Source: Natronorubrum sediminis
Lineage (GTDB): Archaea > Halobacteriota > Halobacteria > Halobacteriales > Natrialbaceae
Assembly (NCBI RefSeq): GCF_900108095.1
Contig: NZ_FNWL01000001.1
Location: 1,116,001 to 1,180,000 of the forward strand
Length of the DNA stretch: 64,000 nt
Direction: 5' to 3'
Shown: positions 24,528 through 33,486 of the stretch, one piece after another
How the letters are laid out: each line of letters starts with the position of its first letter
How positions within the stretch are numbered: the first letter of the stretch is position 1
The notes under the pieces: model-generated
Database searches by the model: none
Told to the model about the DNA's origin: nothing
The model's input: the letters and a program-made list of their open reading frames with translations, nothing else
Made by a program: the position numbers and the translations under genes

Positions 24528-24800
24528 GGTTCTGTGTTAAATATAGTGGTTGAGTGTGGAATATCCGGCAATGCAGTTATCGGTGGTCGGTGTCATTCAG
24601 TGACGGCGCGTATCCCCGCCGTAAACGGCGAAGTTTTGCGCCTGTTCAGTAGATAAGATGTACAGACAGATAGGTGTGGAATAATCACAGACGGAGACGG
24701 GAACGGCGTACGACGCTCGCTCGAGTCGATCGGTGACGAGCGTCTCGCAGGAACCTACCTCGAGCGAAACGACCAACTTGTCTCCCGGTGTCGTCGACCC

Positions 24801-25586
24801 ATGAAGGATTTTCACGCCCACACGAACTACTCCGACGGGGAATTTCTCGAGCGGATGGTTCGGGCCGCCGAGTCCGCCGGCCTCGAGGGTATCGGGTTTA
24901 CGGACCACTGTACCGTCTCGGAGCGGGCGCGACCAGCGACCGAGCGCGGCGTCTACGGCTTCAATCTCGATCTGACCTACGAGCGGCGACGGCGAGCAAT
25001 CGAGACGCTTCGCGAGCGAGCGGGCGTCTCCATCGAGATTTACGACGGCGTCGAGATGGATTACGATCCGCGAGACGAGGGGGCGATTCGAGACTTTCTC
25101 GAGACGGCGGACTTCGAGTACGCACTTGGAAGCGTCCACGCCGTCGACGGCAAGAACGTGCAGGTCCCGTCTCATTTTCGGGGCGAATCCGACGCACACC
25201 TGAATTCGATCGTCGACACCTACTTCGATACCCTCGTCTCGCTGATCGAGTCGGAACTGTTCGACGTCGCGGCACACGTCGACCTGCTCGAGCGAACGCC
25301 GCCACTGCGCGGACGGGCGACGATGGATCACTACGATCGGGTGGCACGGGCGCTCGCGGACTCCCGGACGGTGCCCGAGATCAACGCCGGACGCGCGCTC
25401 GCCGAGATGGACGTCGTCCATCCCGACGCGGCGTTTCTCGAGATCCTCCAGGAGTACGACGTGGCCGTCACCGTCGGCTCCGACTCCCATCGTCCCCACG
25501 AACTCGGCGACCGCGCCGACTTCCTCGAGGCGTTCCTCGAACGTCACAACCTCGAGGTCGTTGCCCCGCCGGGGCTTCGGGAGTGA
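24801..25586 (+). CDS. PHP-domain phosphoesterase (HisK-like)
   Basis: 261 residues with the four PHP metal motifs: DFHAHTNYSDGEF (I, H-x-H at 5 and 7), GFTDHCTV (II), the Glu of DGVEMDYDP plus GSVHAVDG (III), and GSDSHRPHELGDR near the C-terminus (IV). The layout matches histidinol-phosphatase-type and related PHP phosphoesterases binding three metals. It might be histidinol phosphatase or a nucleotidase; no histidine genes adjoin. The 100 bases before it hold the presumed left part of the insertion element. Confidence 0.85.
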   Translation: MKDFHAHTNYSDGEFLERMVRAAESAGLEGIGFTDHCTVSERARPATERGVYGFNLDLTYERRRRAIETLRERAGVSIEIYDGVEMDYDPRDEGAIRDFLETADFEYALGSVHAVDGKNVQVPSHFRGESDAHLNSIVDTYFDTLVSLIESELFDVAAHVDLLERTPPLRGRATMDHYDRVARALADSRTVPEINAGRALAEMDVVHPDAAFLEILQEYDVAVTVGSDSHRPHELGDRADFLEAFLERHNLEVVAPPGLRE

Positions 25587-25630
25587 CCCGTCTCGATGGC
25601 GACCGAACGCTGTCACCCCGTAGCGGGCGG

Positions 25631-25787
25631 CGTTCAGAGAAGACAGATCAGCGGCGCGTGTCCGCCGGCCGATCAACCGGCCGCCTGGCGGACTGAACGG
25701 GTGAAGGTGTCTCGGGGAACCCGGAAGAAGCAAGCACTGCAGGGCCCGAAGCGCCCGAAGCGCACAGCGAGTCCCGGGACCCGAGAC
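25631..25787. ncRNA. candidate structured RNA or terminator complex
   Basis: The 306-base gap 25587-25892 holds no protein-like frame (all are arginine-rich) but folds strongly by eye. Element 1: CGTTCAG (25631-25637) pairs with CTGAACG (25693-25699), enclosing GTCCGCC/GGCGGAC (25660-25666/25687-25693, sharing one edge base) and GGCCG/CGGCC with a 6-base loop. Element 2: GTCTCGGG (25709-25716) pairs with CCCGAGAC (25780-25787), enclosing CCCGG/CCGGG; its centre has a tandem CCCGAAGCG repeat. The transcribed strand is unknown. Confidence 0.4.
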
Positions 25788-25892
25788 TACCGAGGGCTTT
25801 CGGAGTCGTATCGATTCTCGCACGTCCGTAGCTGAATACTACTCCTCGCTGTGGGGAATACCCTTTATGCGACGGGTGCGAAGCACTCCCTT

Positions 25893-26222
25893 ATGAGCGA
25901 TGGATCGCCACAGGGAACCGCCGCGGACGCGTTCGCTACCAGCGCACAGGCGGAACACGGCGACGCGATCCGCGACCTGATCGTGTTCGGCGACGCAGTG
26001 GGCCCCGAGACCCACGGCATGCACACTGAACTCGAGGCCTTGGTCGTCCTCGAAGACCACGACGAGGCGACCGAACGAGCGCTCGAGGCCCTCGCCGAGA
26101 CGGTCGGTCTCGAACACGGCGTCGTCACGAGCGTCTACGTGCTCCCGGCCCAGCGACTAGCAGAACAGGAAGATCACCCGCTCGTACAGACGGCGTTCGA
26201 GGAAGGGCGATCGTATGTGTAG
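25893..26222 (+). CDS. nucleotidyltransferase-like protein, degenerate active site
   Basis: 109 residues. The layout LIVFGDAVGPETHGMHTELEALVVLEDHD copies the minimal nucleotidyltransferase block (hhxFGSxARGxxxxxSDhDhhVhh), but the metal-binding D-x-D is replaced by E-L-E-A and the GS turn by GD. It is probably inactive or has another role. The ATG at 25893 lies about 27 bases after a CCTTTATG box, fitting a leaderless start; the in-frame ATG 42 bases upstream lies before that box. Confidence 0.6.
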   Translation: MSDGSPQGTAADAFATSAQAEHGDAIRDLIVFGDAVGPETHGMHTELEALVVLEDHDEATERALEALAETVGLEHGVVTSVYVLPAQRLAEQEDHPLVQTAFEEGRSYV

Positions 26223-26303
26223 GGACGGCCAGCCCGCTGGGACGAGATCGCTAACGAACTCGGAGAGAACGGCTGCCGACGCCAAAACCGCCGGAGGGAA
26301 GGC

Positions 26304-27182
26304 GTGACGATGCGCGTGAGCCTCCTCGGGACCGGAGATACGACCGGCACGCCGACGGTCGGCTGTGACTGTGACACCTGCGAGCGAGCACGCGAGGAGG
26401 GCCTCGAGCGAACCAGATTTTCGGTACACGTCGAGAACGAACGCACCGACGAGTCGCTATTGATCGACTTCAGTCCGGACTTTCGCTACCAGTTTCTTCG
26501 CGACGGCGTCGCCCTCCCCGACGCGGCGATCATCACGCACGTTCACTTCGATCACCTCGACGGACTGGGGAACGTCTTTCGCGTCGTCGACTCGTTGTCC
26601 GTCTACGCCGCGGACGAAACCGATCCGCGGACCGGTGAAAGCGTCGCCGAGACGATCCGGACGGATTACCACTACCTCGACCGAATCGACGTCCACTCGA
26701 CGACGCCACTCGAGGCAGTCCGGCTCTGTGGGTTCGACGTGACGCTCGTCCCGGTCGAGCACCCGCCACTCGTCTGTTATGGCGTCGCGATCGAGGACCC
26801 CGAAACGGGTGCGAAGCTCTCGATCACCGGGGATACGAGCTACAACGTCCCGCAGGAATCTCGAGACGTCCTCGCAGACCCGGACCTGTTGCTCGCCGAT
26901 GCGATCGTTCCCGCCTCACTCTGTGAGCACCACCCCGCCGGCGGTCGCCACGAGAACGCGGACGGCGTCCCGCGAACGTTCGGGACGAAGCACATGACGC
27001 GGGAGGGTGCCCTCGAGTTGGCAGCCGAATTGAACGCCGATCGAACGCGACTCGTGCACCTGGCACACTACTATCCGGCCGCGGAAGCGTTCGAAGCGCC
27101 ACTCGCAGTCGACGGCGAGCAGTATCGACTCACGCCAGCGGGAGTATCGCAGTCGGAGACAGATCGACCGGGGAAAATATGA
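26304..27182 (+). CDS. MBL-fold hydrolase (PhnP-like)
   Basis: About 290 residues. The opening V-S-L-L-G-T-G-D-T-T-G-T-P and the C-D-C-D-T-C cluster (about 17-22), then THVHFDHLDG (zinc motif, about 74-83), ITGDTSYN and a late HLAHYY are all typical of PhnP-type phosphoribosyl cyclic phosphodiesterases and related hydrolases. A Shine-Dalgarno GGAGGG ends 5 bases before the GTG at 26304; an ATG 6 bases later is the alternative. Substrate unproven; no phn genes nearby. Confidence 0.82.
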   Translation: MTMRVSLLGTGDTTGTPTVGCDCDTCERAREEGLERTRFSVHVENERTDESLLIDFSPDFRYQFLRDGVALPDAAIITHVHFDHLDGLGNVFRVVDSLSVYAADETDPRTGESVAETIRTDYHYLDRIDVHSTTPLEAVRLCGFDVTLVPVEHPPLVCYGVAIEDPETGAKLSITGDTSYNVPQESRDVLADPDLLLADAIVPASLCEHHPAGGRHENADGVPRTFGTKHMTREGALELAAELNADRTRLVHLAHYYPAAEAFEAPLAVDGEQYRLTPAGVSQSETDRPGKI

Positions 27183-27308
27183 CAGCTGGTCGAGATACCG
27201 TCGACGGCCCATAGACACGGACTATCCTCGTCGCAGTGAACACCCAGACAACTATCAGTCTCGTTGGAGATAGGTTGATTCATAACCGTCAATTACGTGT
27301 GGACGGAC

Positions 27309-28781
27309 ATGGGAGCACGCGTTTCCTCGATAAGCAGCGGAGTTGACGGATTAGACACGATACTCCGCGGCGGGCTCGTCACCGGTCGACTGTATCTCAT
27401 CCAGGGACAACCGGGGACTGGAAAGACGCTCCTCGGTATGCACTTTCTCGAGAAGGGCCTCGAGAACGACGAGACGGTGTTGTTCATCCACGGTGAGGAG
27501 TCCCACGAGGAAATCCTGGCGAACGGCGAAGCGCTCGGGATCGATATCGCCGACGCCGAGTTTCTCGATTTAGGGCCGGACTCGGACTTCTTCGTCGAGG
27601 ACTACTCGTACGACCTGGTCAATCCGAGTGACATCGAACGCGACCGGTACACCCAGGACATTCACGAGGCGATCCGAGAAATTGATCCCGATCGAGTGGT
27701 CGTCGATCCGATTACGCAACTGCGCTACGTCGAGGCGAACGACCACCAGTTTCGAAAGCGCATCCTCGCGTTCATGCGGTTTCTCAAACAGCGGGAGGTC
27801 ACCGTCATCGCCACCGCGACGTCGTCACCAAAACAGGAGTACGATACAGAGGTCCGCTCGTTGAGTGACGGGATCGTCAGGGTTACTCGAGGGAACGGTG
27901 GCCGGCGCATCCAGGCCGAGAAACACCGGGCACTCGGCCAGATGGAAGGCGACCACGGGATGGAAATTCGAGGCGATGGTATCGAAATCTTCCCGAAACT
28001 GGTTCCAGAACAATACGATCATCCTTTCGATCCGGACCAACTACGGTTTGGTATCGACGAACTCGACGAACTCATCGGCGGCGGATTCGACGAGCAAACC
28101 GTGACGTTCATCAGCGGCCCCTCCGGGACGGGAAAGACGTCGATGGCAACGCAGTTGCTGTGTCAGGCAGCCGAAAACGACCTCCGGTCGGCGGTGTATC
28201 TCTTCGAGGAGAACCACCAGACATACGAATACCGCTCGGAATCGATCGATATGCCCATCACGTCGCTTCGAGATGACGGGATGGTCGATGTCACCGAAGT
28301 CGAGCCACTCGCGATCTCGGCCGAAGAGTTCGCACACATGGTCAAACAGCAAGTCAGTCAGCAGGAGACGGACATCGTCCTGATCGACGGGATCGACGGC
28401 TACACCATCACGATCCAAGGCGACAAGAACGAGCTCTTGCGGGAACTCCTCACACTGACGCGCTATCTCAAGAGTCGCGGTGTAACCGTCGTCATTACGA
28501 ACGAAATTTCCGAAATTACGGGCATCTCCCGGGCGACGAGCGGGAACATCAGCTACGTCGCAGACAACCTCATGTTCCTCAGTTACGTCGAAATGGACGG
28601 GAGCCTCCAGAAAGTCGTCGGCGTCCTGAAAAAGCGAACCGGCGGTTTCGAACGGAGCCTGCGCGAGTTCTCGATCACCTCCAACGGAATCCGCGTCGGC
28701 GAACCGCTGACCGGCCTCTACGGAATCCTCCAAGGGTCACCACGAGCCAGCGAACCGTCAGACCAGTTCCAACGCGAATGA
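27309..28781 (+). CDS. double KaiC-domain RecA-like ATPase
   Basis: About 490 residues with two KaiC/RecA repeats. Domain 1 has Walker A GQPGTGKT (33-40), the paired catalytic glutamates in HGEESHEE and Walker B VVVDPITQL; domain 2 has GPSGTGKT (about 270-277), LFEENHQTY and VLIDGIDGY. Both keep paired Glu residues, so both may hydrolyse ATP. Such haloarchaeal KaiC relatives are signalling ATPases, often next to histidine kinases as here. An ATG at 27309 is preferred to the GTG at 27297. The kinase gene follows after 39 bases. Confidence 0.88.
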   Translation: MGARVSSISSGVDGLDTILRGGLVTGRLYLIQGQPGTGKTLLGMHFLEKGLENDETVLFIHGEESHEEILANGEALGIDIADAEFLDLGPDSDFFVEDYSYDLVNPSDIERDRYTQDIHEAIREIDPDRVVVDPITQLRYVEANDHQFRKRILAFMRFLKQREVTVIATATSSPKQEYDTEVRSLSDGIVRVTRGNGGRRIQAEKHRALGQMEGDHGMEIRGDGIEIFPKLVPEQYDHPFDPDQLRFGIDELDELIGGGFDEQTVTFISGPSGTGKTSMATQLLCQAAENDLRSAVYLFEENHQTYEYRSESIDMPITSLRDDGMVDVTEVEPLAISAEEFAHMVKQQVSQQETDIVLIDGIDGYTITIQGDKNELLRELLTLTRYLKSRGVTVVITNEISEITGISRATSGNISYVADNLMFLSYVEMDGSLQKVVGVLKKRTGGFERSLREFSITSNGIRVGEPLTGLYGILQGSPRASEPSDQFQRE

Positions 28782-28820
28782 ATCGACTACAACATACCCC
28801 TATTGTGCCGCCCAACACGT

Positions 28821-29921
28821 ATGAACTCGAGTGATCGTCAGCAAACGATTCAGTTGCTCGTCGGTGAGGACGGGAACCGCGCTGCAGTCCGTGAACTCCT
28901 CTCCGAGCACTACGACGTCATCACCGACCAGTCGGTCACGGAGGCCGATTGCTATCTCGTCGACGATTACACGTTTCCCGAACACCACTCAGACCTCCTC
29001 GAGCGAGTCGAAGACGCCTACCCAGTGTTCTGTCCGGTTGTCGCTATCCGACGGGAAGACAGCTCACTTCGGCTCACGTTGCCCGATCCGGGCGACCGTG
29101 AACCACCGCTGTTGGTCAACGAGACCGTCGACGCACCGATCGATCCACCCGTCCTCTTTCGGCGACTGGATACCCTGCTCACGCGACGACAGCAGTCGCT
29201 CGAGCTTCGTCACTACATCACGCGGCTCAAGGAGTCGAACAAGTCACTCGAGCAATTTGCATACGCAGCCTCACACGACCTCCAGGAGCCGCTCCGGATG
29301 ATCTCGAGTTATCTCCAACTCATCGAGCAGCGATACGGAAACGAACTCGACGAAGAGGTCGACGAGTTTCTCGACTTCGCTATCGACGGGGCAAACCGCA
29401 TGCGAGGGATGATCGACGGCTTGCTCGAGTACTCACGGATCGACACCGAAGGCGGCCAGTTGACGGAGACGGAGCTGAACGACGTACTCGAGGACGTCCA
29501 GGCCGACTTGCAGATGAAGATCGACGAACACGACGCAGCGATCACGAGCGATTCGCTCCCGCGCATCGAGGGAGATCCGGATCAGTTGCGACAGCTGTTC
29601 CAGAACTTGTTGTCGAATGCGATCGAGTACAGCGGCGACGAACAACCGGAGGTCGCCGTCGAAGCCGAACGATCGGGGACTGAGTGGCAGATCTCGGTGA
29701 CCGACGACGGAATCGGCATCGATCCCGACGATCAAGAGCGAATCTTCGAGGTCTTCCAGCGCCTGCACAGCCACGACGAGTACGCCGGAACTGGCATCGG
29801 ACTCGCACTCTGTAAGCGCATCGTCAAACGCCACGGCGGCCGAATCTGGGTCGACTCCGAACCCGGCGAAGGGTCGACGTTTACGTTCACGCTGCCGGCA
29901 GTCGACGCACCGCGAGGCTGA
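28821..29921 (+). CDS. soluble sensor histidine kinase
   Basis: 366 residues, no membrane helix. Residues 1-130 form a receiver-like or sensor region (IQLLVGEDGNRAAVRELL, ADCYLVDDYTFPEH) with a degenerate phospho-acceptor pocket. A HisKA domain follows with phospho-His in AYAASHDLQEPLRMI, then an HATPase domain: N box NLLSNAIEYS, G1 DDGIGID, F box IFEVFQRL and G2 GTGIGLALCK. It lies 39 bases after the double KaiC gene and probably works with it as an intracellular signalling pair. No response regulator adjoins. Confidence 0.9.
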   Translation: MNSSDRQQTIQLLVGEDGNRAAVRELLSEHYDVITDQSVTEADCYLVDDYTFPEHHSDLLERVEDAYPVFCPVVAIRREDSSLRLTLPDPGDREPPLLVNETVDAPIDPPVLFRRLDTLLTRRQQSLELRHYITRLKESNKSLEQFAYAASHDLQEPLRMISSYLQLIEQRYGNELDEEVDEFLDFAIDGANRMRGMIDGLLEYSRIDTEGGQLTETELNDVLEDVQADLQMKIDEHDAAITSDSLPRIEGDPDQLRQLFQNLLSNAIEYSGDEQPEVAVEAERSGTEWQISVTDDGIGIDPDDQERIFEVFQRLHSHDEYAGTGIGLALCKRIVKRHGGRIWVDSEPGEGSTFTFTLPAVDAPRG

Positions 29922-29926
29922 CTCTC

Positions 29927-29975
29927 GAGTCACGGGTCACGAGTCACGGGTCACGAGTTGCGAGTTGCGAGTTGC
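29927..29975. repeat. seven-copy heptamer tandem repeat
   Basis: Seven 7-base units directly after the kinase stop: GAGTCAC, GGGTCAC, GAGTCAC, GGGTCAC, then GAGTTGC three times. The array lies in the 139-base convergent space before the DUF5787-like gene. It does not encode protein. It is probably a slippage-prone simple repeat. Confidence 0.85.
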
Positions 29976-30060
29976 GAGAAGTCGGAAAACGACGGGTGAC
30001 GAGCCCACTCGAGACATCCGCGCATCCGTTAGACGCATCATGTCCGCTACCGACGGACGG

Positions 30061-31089
30061 TCAGCCGAACTGGTCCAATCCCGACTGCTGGCGGCGTTTG
30101 CCGTCCGGATTCGCCTCCCACGGCGTCCGACGCTCGCGCTCGGCCTCGAGGTCGACTGTCGGGAGCGAGTCCGTCTCCGGGTCGTACCCTGGACACGACG
30201 GGCTACACTCCGTGTTCGCGTCGACGAGACGGCCGTTCCACGCACATCGAGGCATCGTGAGGTCGCCCCCAGCAGTCGGCTCGCAGGCCCCGCACTCGGG
30301 AATATCGAAGGTTCGCCAGCCCTTGCCGTAGGCGCGTTCGGCGACGCGACGACGCTGGCGAGCCTTCGCTGCTGGCTCGACGACGGCGATATCGGTGCGA
30401 CCGGGAAAGGACTCGAGCGGTTCGATTCCCGGCTCTGAGACGGGAAGCTGGTCGGGTTCTCGGAGCACTTCGACCTCGAGAGTCGACCCGTCGGCGGTCG
30501 TCTCATCAGCGGCCACCTCGTCGGCGTGCGCCGACTCCTCACGGTGGACGCGCCAGACGCCGACTTCCTCCGGAATTCGATTCAGGTGGGCGCGCGTCAC
30601 GTAACTCTCCGTCGCGAGGATGACCTCGTCGACCAACCCGAGACTCACGTCCGTTCGCAGTTGAGCCTCGAGGTCGCCCGGTCGGCCGAGATCCGGTTTG
30701 TTCTCGATGCCGACGAGACGGTTGTACCAGTCGGGATATCGGGCGACCTGCCTGACGTACTCGCGTCCGTTTCGACGTTCGCGTTCGAAGAACCCGATCT
30801 CGCAGGCCCGTTCGACGGCGCGTTCGGCTCGTTCGGGATGGCAGTCGAACGCGTCTTTCCAGTAGCGAGCGCGGCCCGTCCCGACGTCGGCCTCGATCGC
30901 TGCGTCCGGAATCGTCGCACTCGAGAGGGCGACGCGATCCTCGAATTCGGGCCCCGGCTCGACGCAAACAACGTCGAGGATTCGGCCGCCGGGATTCGCG
31001 ACGCTCGTGCCGAGTTGCCGGGCGAGGATTCCCTCACGACGGGTCTCGAGGTGGGCGCACAACTCGAGTTCGAACGCGAATTCGCTCAC
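30061..31089 (-). CDS. conserved haloarchaeal protein (DUF5787-like)
   Basis: 342 residues beginning MSEFAFELELCAHLETRREG. It contains a basic-acidic nuclease-like stretch (RLVGIENKPDLGRPGDLEAQLRTDVSLGLVDEVILATES) where E-x-K and a following acidic residue recall restriction-fold enzymes, and a Cys-rich part: IPECGACEP, TMPRCAWNG and ECSPSCPGYD, probably a zinc or iron-sulphur site. I recognise it as the haloarchaeal DUF5787 family. It is divergent from the aIF2-gamma operon. Role unknown; the E-x-K pattern is my inference. Confidence 0.7.
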   Translation of the reverse strand: MSEFAFELELCAHLETRREGILARQLGTSVANPGGRILDVVCVEPGPEFEDRVALSSATIPDAAIEADVGTGRARYWKDAFDCHPERAERAVERACEIGFFERERRNGREYVRQVARYPDWYNRLVGIENKPDLGRPGDLEAQLRTDVSLGLVDEVILATESYVTRAHLNRIPEEVGVWRVHREESAHADEVAADETTADGSTLEVEVLREPDQLPVSEPGIEPLESFPGRTDIAVVEPAAKARQRRRVAERAYGKGWRTFDIPECGACEPTAGGDLTMPRCAWNGRLVDANTECSPSCPGYDPETDSLPTVDLEAERERRTPWEANPDGKRRQQSGLDQFG

Positions 31090-31263
31090 GTGTGCGTGCT
31101 ATGGAGCCGATCGTGAAAAAGCGCGTGACTGGCGACACACGCCGACCTATCAACCCCATTGAGAGAGATAAAACGTGTCCGTTCTGGCCTGCCGATTCGC
31201 CCCCAGAACAGTAGGTTTATCAATCGCACGGCGGAAGCCTTACCTAAGATTACTCACCGTCTT

Positions 31264-32496
31264 ATGGCAGGAACTCAACAACCGGAGGTGAACATCGGGC
31301 TCGTCGGTCACGTCGACCACGGCAAGACGACGCTGGTGCAAGCGCTCAGCGGATCGTGGACGGACCAGCACTCAGAGGAGATGAAACGCGGTATCTCCAT
31401 TCGTCTTGGCTACGCCGACGCGACGTTCCGTCACTGCGATGGACTCGAGGAACCCGAATGTTACACCGTCGAGGAGGAGTGTCCGGACGGCTCGCCGAGT
31501 GAGCCGCTTCGGACCGTGTCGTTCGTCGACGCCCCAGGTCACGAAACCCTGATGGCGACGATGCTCTCTGGTGCCTCACTGATGGACGGCGCCGTGTTGG
31601 TCGTCAGCGCCAGCGAATCCGTCCCACAGCCCCAGACCGAAGAGCACCTGATGGCACTCGATATCATCGGGATCGACAACATCGTCATCGCCCAGAACAA
31701 GGTCGACCTCGTCGACCCCGAGACGGCGCGAGACAACTACGAACAGATTCAGGAGTTCGTCGAGGGGACCGTCGCCGAAGACGCCCCCGTCGTCCCTGTC
31801 TCAGCGGGACAGGAGGTCAACCTCGATCTGCTCATTCAAGCGATCGAAGAGGAGATTCCCACCCCAGACCGAGACCCCGACGACGATCCACGAATGCACG
31901 TCGCCCGGAGTTTCGACATCAACAAGCCGGGGACGACCCACGAGAACCTCAGCGGCGGCGTCCTCGGTGGCAGCCTGATACACGGCGAACTCGAGGAAGG
32001 CGACGCCCTCGAGATCAAACCCGGACGCGAGGTCGAGGAGGGCGGCCAATCCGAATACGTGTCGATCGAGACAACGATTCGCTCGCTGCAAGCAGGTGGC
32101 GAGTCGGTGGATTCGGCCACGCCGGGTGGCTTGCTCGGTGTCGGAACCGGCCTCGATCCGTCGTTCACGAAAGGCGACGCGCTGGCCGGCCAGTTGGCCG
32201 GTCCACCCGGATCGCTGCCACCGACCTGGCAGGGCTTTACGATGGAAGTCGACCTACTAGACCGTGTGGTCGGTGCCGAAAGCGGCGAAACGGTCGACGA
32301 GATTTCGACCGGAGAGCCCCTGATGATGACCGTCGGCACGGCGACGACCGTCGGCGCGGTCACGAGCGCCCGCGAGGGCGAGTGCGAGGTCAACCTCAAA
32401 CGACCCGTCGCCGCCGAACCGGGAGCGAAGATTGCGATCAACCGCCGGATCGGTGCGCGCTGGCGACTGATCGGACTCGGAACGCTCGTCGAATAA
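31264..32496 (+). CDS. eif2g: translation initiation factor aIF2 gamma subunit
   Basis: 410 residues. G1 GHVDHGKT (about 14-21), switch I with a Cys-containing zinc loop (Y-x-x-C...C), G3 DAPGH (about 88-92), G4 NKVD and G5 SAGQ, then the beta-barrel domains II and III. This GTPase carries Met-tRNAi to the small ribosomal subunit. It heads the conserved archaeal cluster aIF2-gamma, PIN, Rpo7, Spt4, dephospho-CoA kinase. The ATG at 31264 is set by the family start [15 protein letters not shown]; the upstream frame is not conserved-looking. Confidence 0.96.
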   Translation: MAGTQQPEVNIGLVGHVDHGKTTLVQALSGSWTDQHSEEMKRGISIRLGYADATFRHCDGLEEPECYTVEEECPDGSPSEPLRTVSFVDAPGHETLMATMLSGASLMDGAVLVVSASESVPQPQTEEHLMALDIIGIDNIVIAQNKVDLVDPETARDNYEQIQEFVEGTVAEDAPVVPVSAGQEVNLDLLIQAIEEEIPTPDRDPDDDPRMHVARSFDINKPGTTHENLSGGVLGGSLIHGELEEGDALEIKPGREVEEGGQSEYVSIETTIRSLQAGGESVDSATPGGLLGVGTGLDPSFTKGDALAGQLAGPPGSLPPTWQGFTMEVDLLDRVVGAESGETVDEISTGEPLMMTVGTATTVGAVTSAREGECEVNLKRPVAAEPGAKIAINRRIGARWRLIGLGTLVE

Positions 32497-32518
32497 CGAA
32501 CGCAACGGAACACGACGA

Positions 32519-32911
32519 ATGAGTACGCCGACGCAAGTGGCACTCGATACGAGTGCGCTCATGATGCCGGTCGAACTGGACGTGCGGCTGTTCGACGAAC
32601 TCGATCGGCTGGTCGACGCATACGAGCCGACGACACCACAGGCCGTCGTCGAAGAACTCCGTCGACTCGCCGAGAAGGGCGGAACCGAAGGGACAGCGGC
32701 GAACGTCGGCCACGACCTGGCGACCGAACGCTGTCTCATCGTCGACACGGAAGAATCGTACGCCGACGACGCGCTGGTCGAACTCGCCCGCGAGGGCGTC
32801 GTCGAGTACGTCGTCACGAACGATCGCCCGCTGTGCGACCGGGTGCTCGAGGAGTGTGTACCGGTAATTGCATTACGCGGGAGAAACAAGCTAGCGATCA
32901 CTCAACCATAG
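32519..32911 (+). CDS. PIN-domain protein (Fcf1/Utp24-like)
   Basis: 130 residues. PIN catalytic acids are in place: D10 of ALDTSALM, a central Glu in VVEELRRL, D in YADDALVELA and the TNDRPLCDRV stretch. In archaea this gene is regularly placed between aIF2-gamma and Rpo7 and is related to eukaryotic Fcf1/Utp24, the nuclease that processes pre-18S rRNA; here the role is by synteny and homology. Its stop (TAG, 32909-32911) directly precedes the rpoE1 start codon. Confidence 0.87.
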   Translation: MSTPTQVALDTSALMMPVELDVRLFDELDRLVDAYEPTTPQAVVEELRRLAEKGGTEGTAANVGHDLATERCLIVDTEESYADDALVELAREGVVEYVVTNDRPLCDRVLEECVPVIALRGRNKLAITQP

Positions 32912-33484
32912 ATGTACAAACGGGCCAGACTGAAAGACACGGTCGAAGTACCGCCGGAGGCACTCGGTGACGTCTCGCCGAACCTCGTGAAGCGACTGCT
33001 CCAAGACAAACTCGAGGGGCGCATGGACGAAGAGGTGGGCAGCATCGTCTCGGTGACGAACGTCCACGATATCGGCGAGGGGACGGTCCTCCCGAACGAG
33101 CCGGGCGTCTACTACGAAGCCGATTTCGACGCCGTCACGTTCGACCCACAGATGCAAGAGGTCGTCGACGGTACCGTCGTCGAAGTCGTCGAGTTCGGTG
33201 CATTCGTCGGGATCGGCCCCGTCGACGGCTTGCTCCACGTCTCACAGATCAGCGACGAATACCTCGCCTACGACGGCGAGAACCAACAACTCGCCTCGAA
33301 CGAGTCGAACCAGACGCTTGGCGTCGAGGACGCCATTCGCGCACGCATCGTCACCAAGAGCATCGACGAGCGCAACCCGCGTGACTCGAAGATCGGCCTC
33401 ACCGCTAAACAGCCCGGCCTCGGCAAGCACGGCTGGCTCGAGGAAGAACACGAAAAGCGCGAAGCGACGGCTGAGGGTGAGTGA
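32912..33484 (+). CDS. rpo7: RNA polymerase subunit Rpo7 (E')
   Basis: 190 residues. The N-terminal half (MYKRARLKDTVEVPPEALG) is the tip domain binding the polymerase clamp; the S1/OB domain starts near 82 (VVDGTVVEVVEFGAFVGIGPVDGLLHVSQISDEY). It forms the stalk of archaeal RNA polymerase with Rpo4. Its ATG directly follows the PIN gene stop and its stop overlaps the alternative GTG of spt4. The C-terminus is longer than usual by an acidic/basic EEEHEKREATAEGE tail. Confidence 0.95.
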   Translation: MYKRARLKDTVEVPPEALGDVSPNLVKRLLQDKLEGRMDEEVGSIVSVTNVHDIGEGTVLPNEPGVYYEADFDAVTFDPQMQEVVDGTVVEVVEFGAFVGIGPVDGLLHVSQISDEYLAYDGENQQLASNESNQTLGVEDAIRARIVTKSIDERNPRDSKIGLTAKQPGLGKHGWLEEEHEKREATAEGE

Positions 33485-33486
33485 CG

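Larger units (their letters stand above)
23181..24640 (-). mobile_element. IS200/IS605-family element (IS1341 type, tnpB only)
   Basis: A single tnpB gene without tnpA, flanked by the right-end hairpin typical of haloarchaeal IS1341-type elements (CGCCCT-AA-AGGGCG, 23195-23208, followed outward by GGGGAGGATGTCAA on the minus strand). The left edge is not certain: a related hairpin (CGCCG-TAAA-CGGCG, 24617-24630) in the same orientation could be the left-end palindrome. These elements lack terminal inverted repeats and target duplications, so the limits are approximate. Without tnpA it would need help in trans to move. Confidence 0.65.

Noticed and set aside
25596-25835. A 79-codon protein in the structured intergenic segment
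   Set aside because: Extremely basic for a halophile (many Arg and Lys), with sequence explained by stem pairing.
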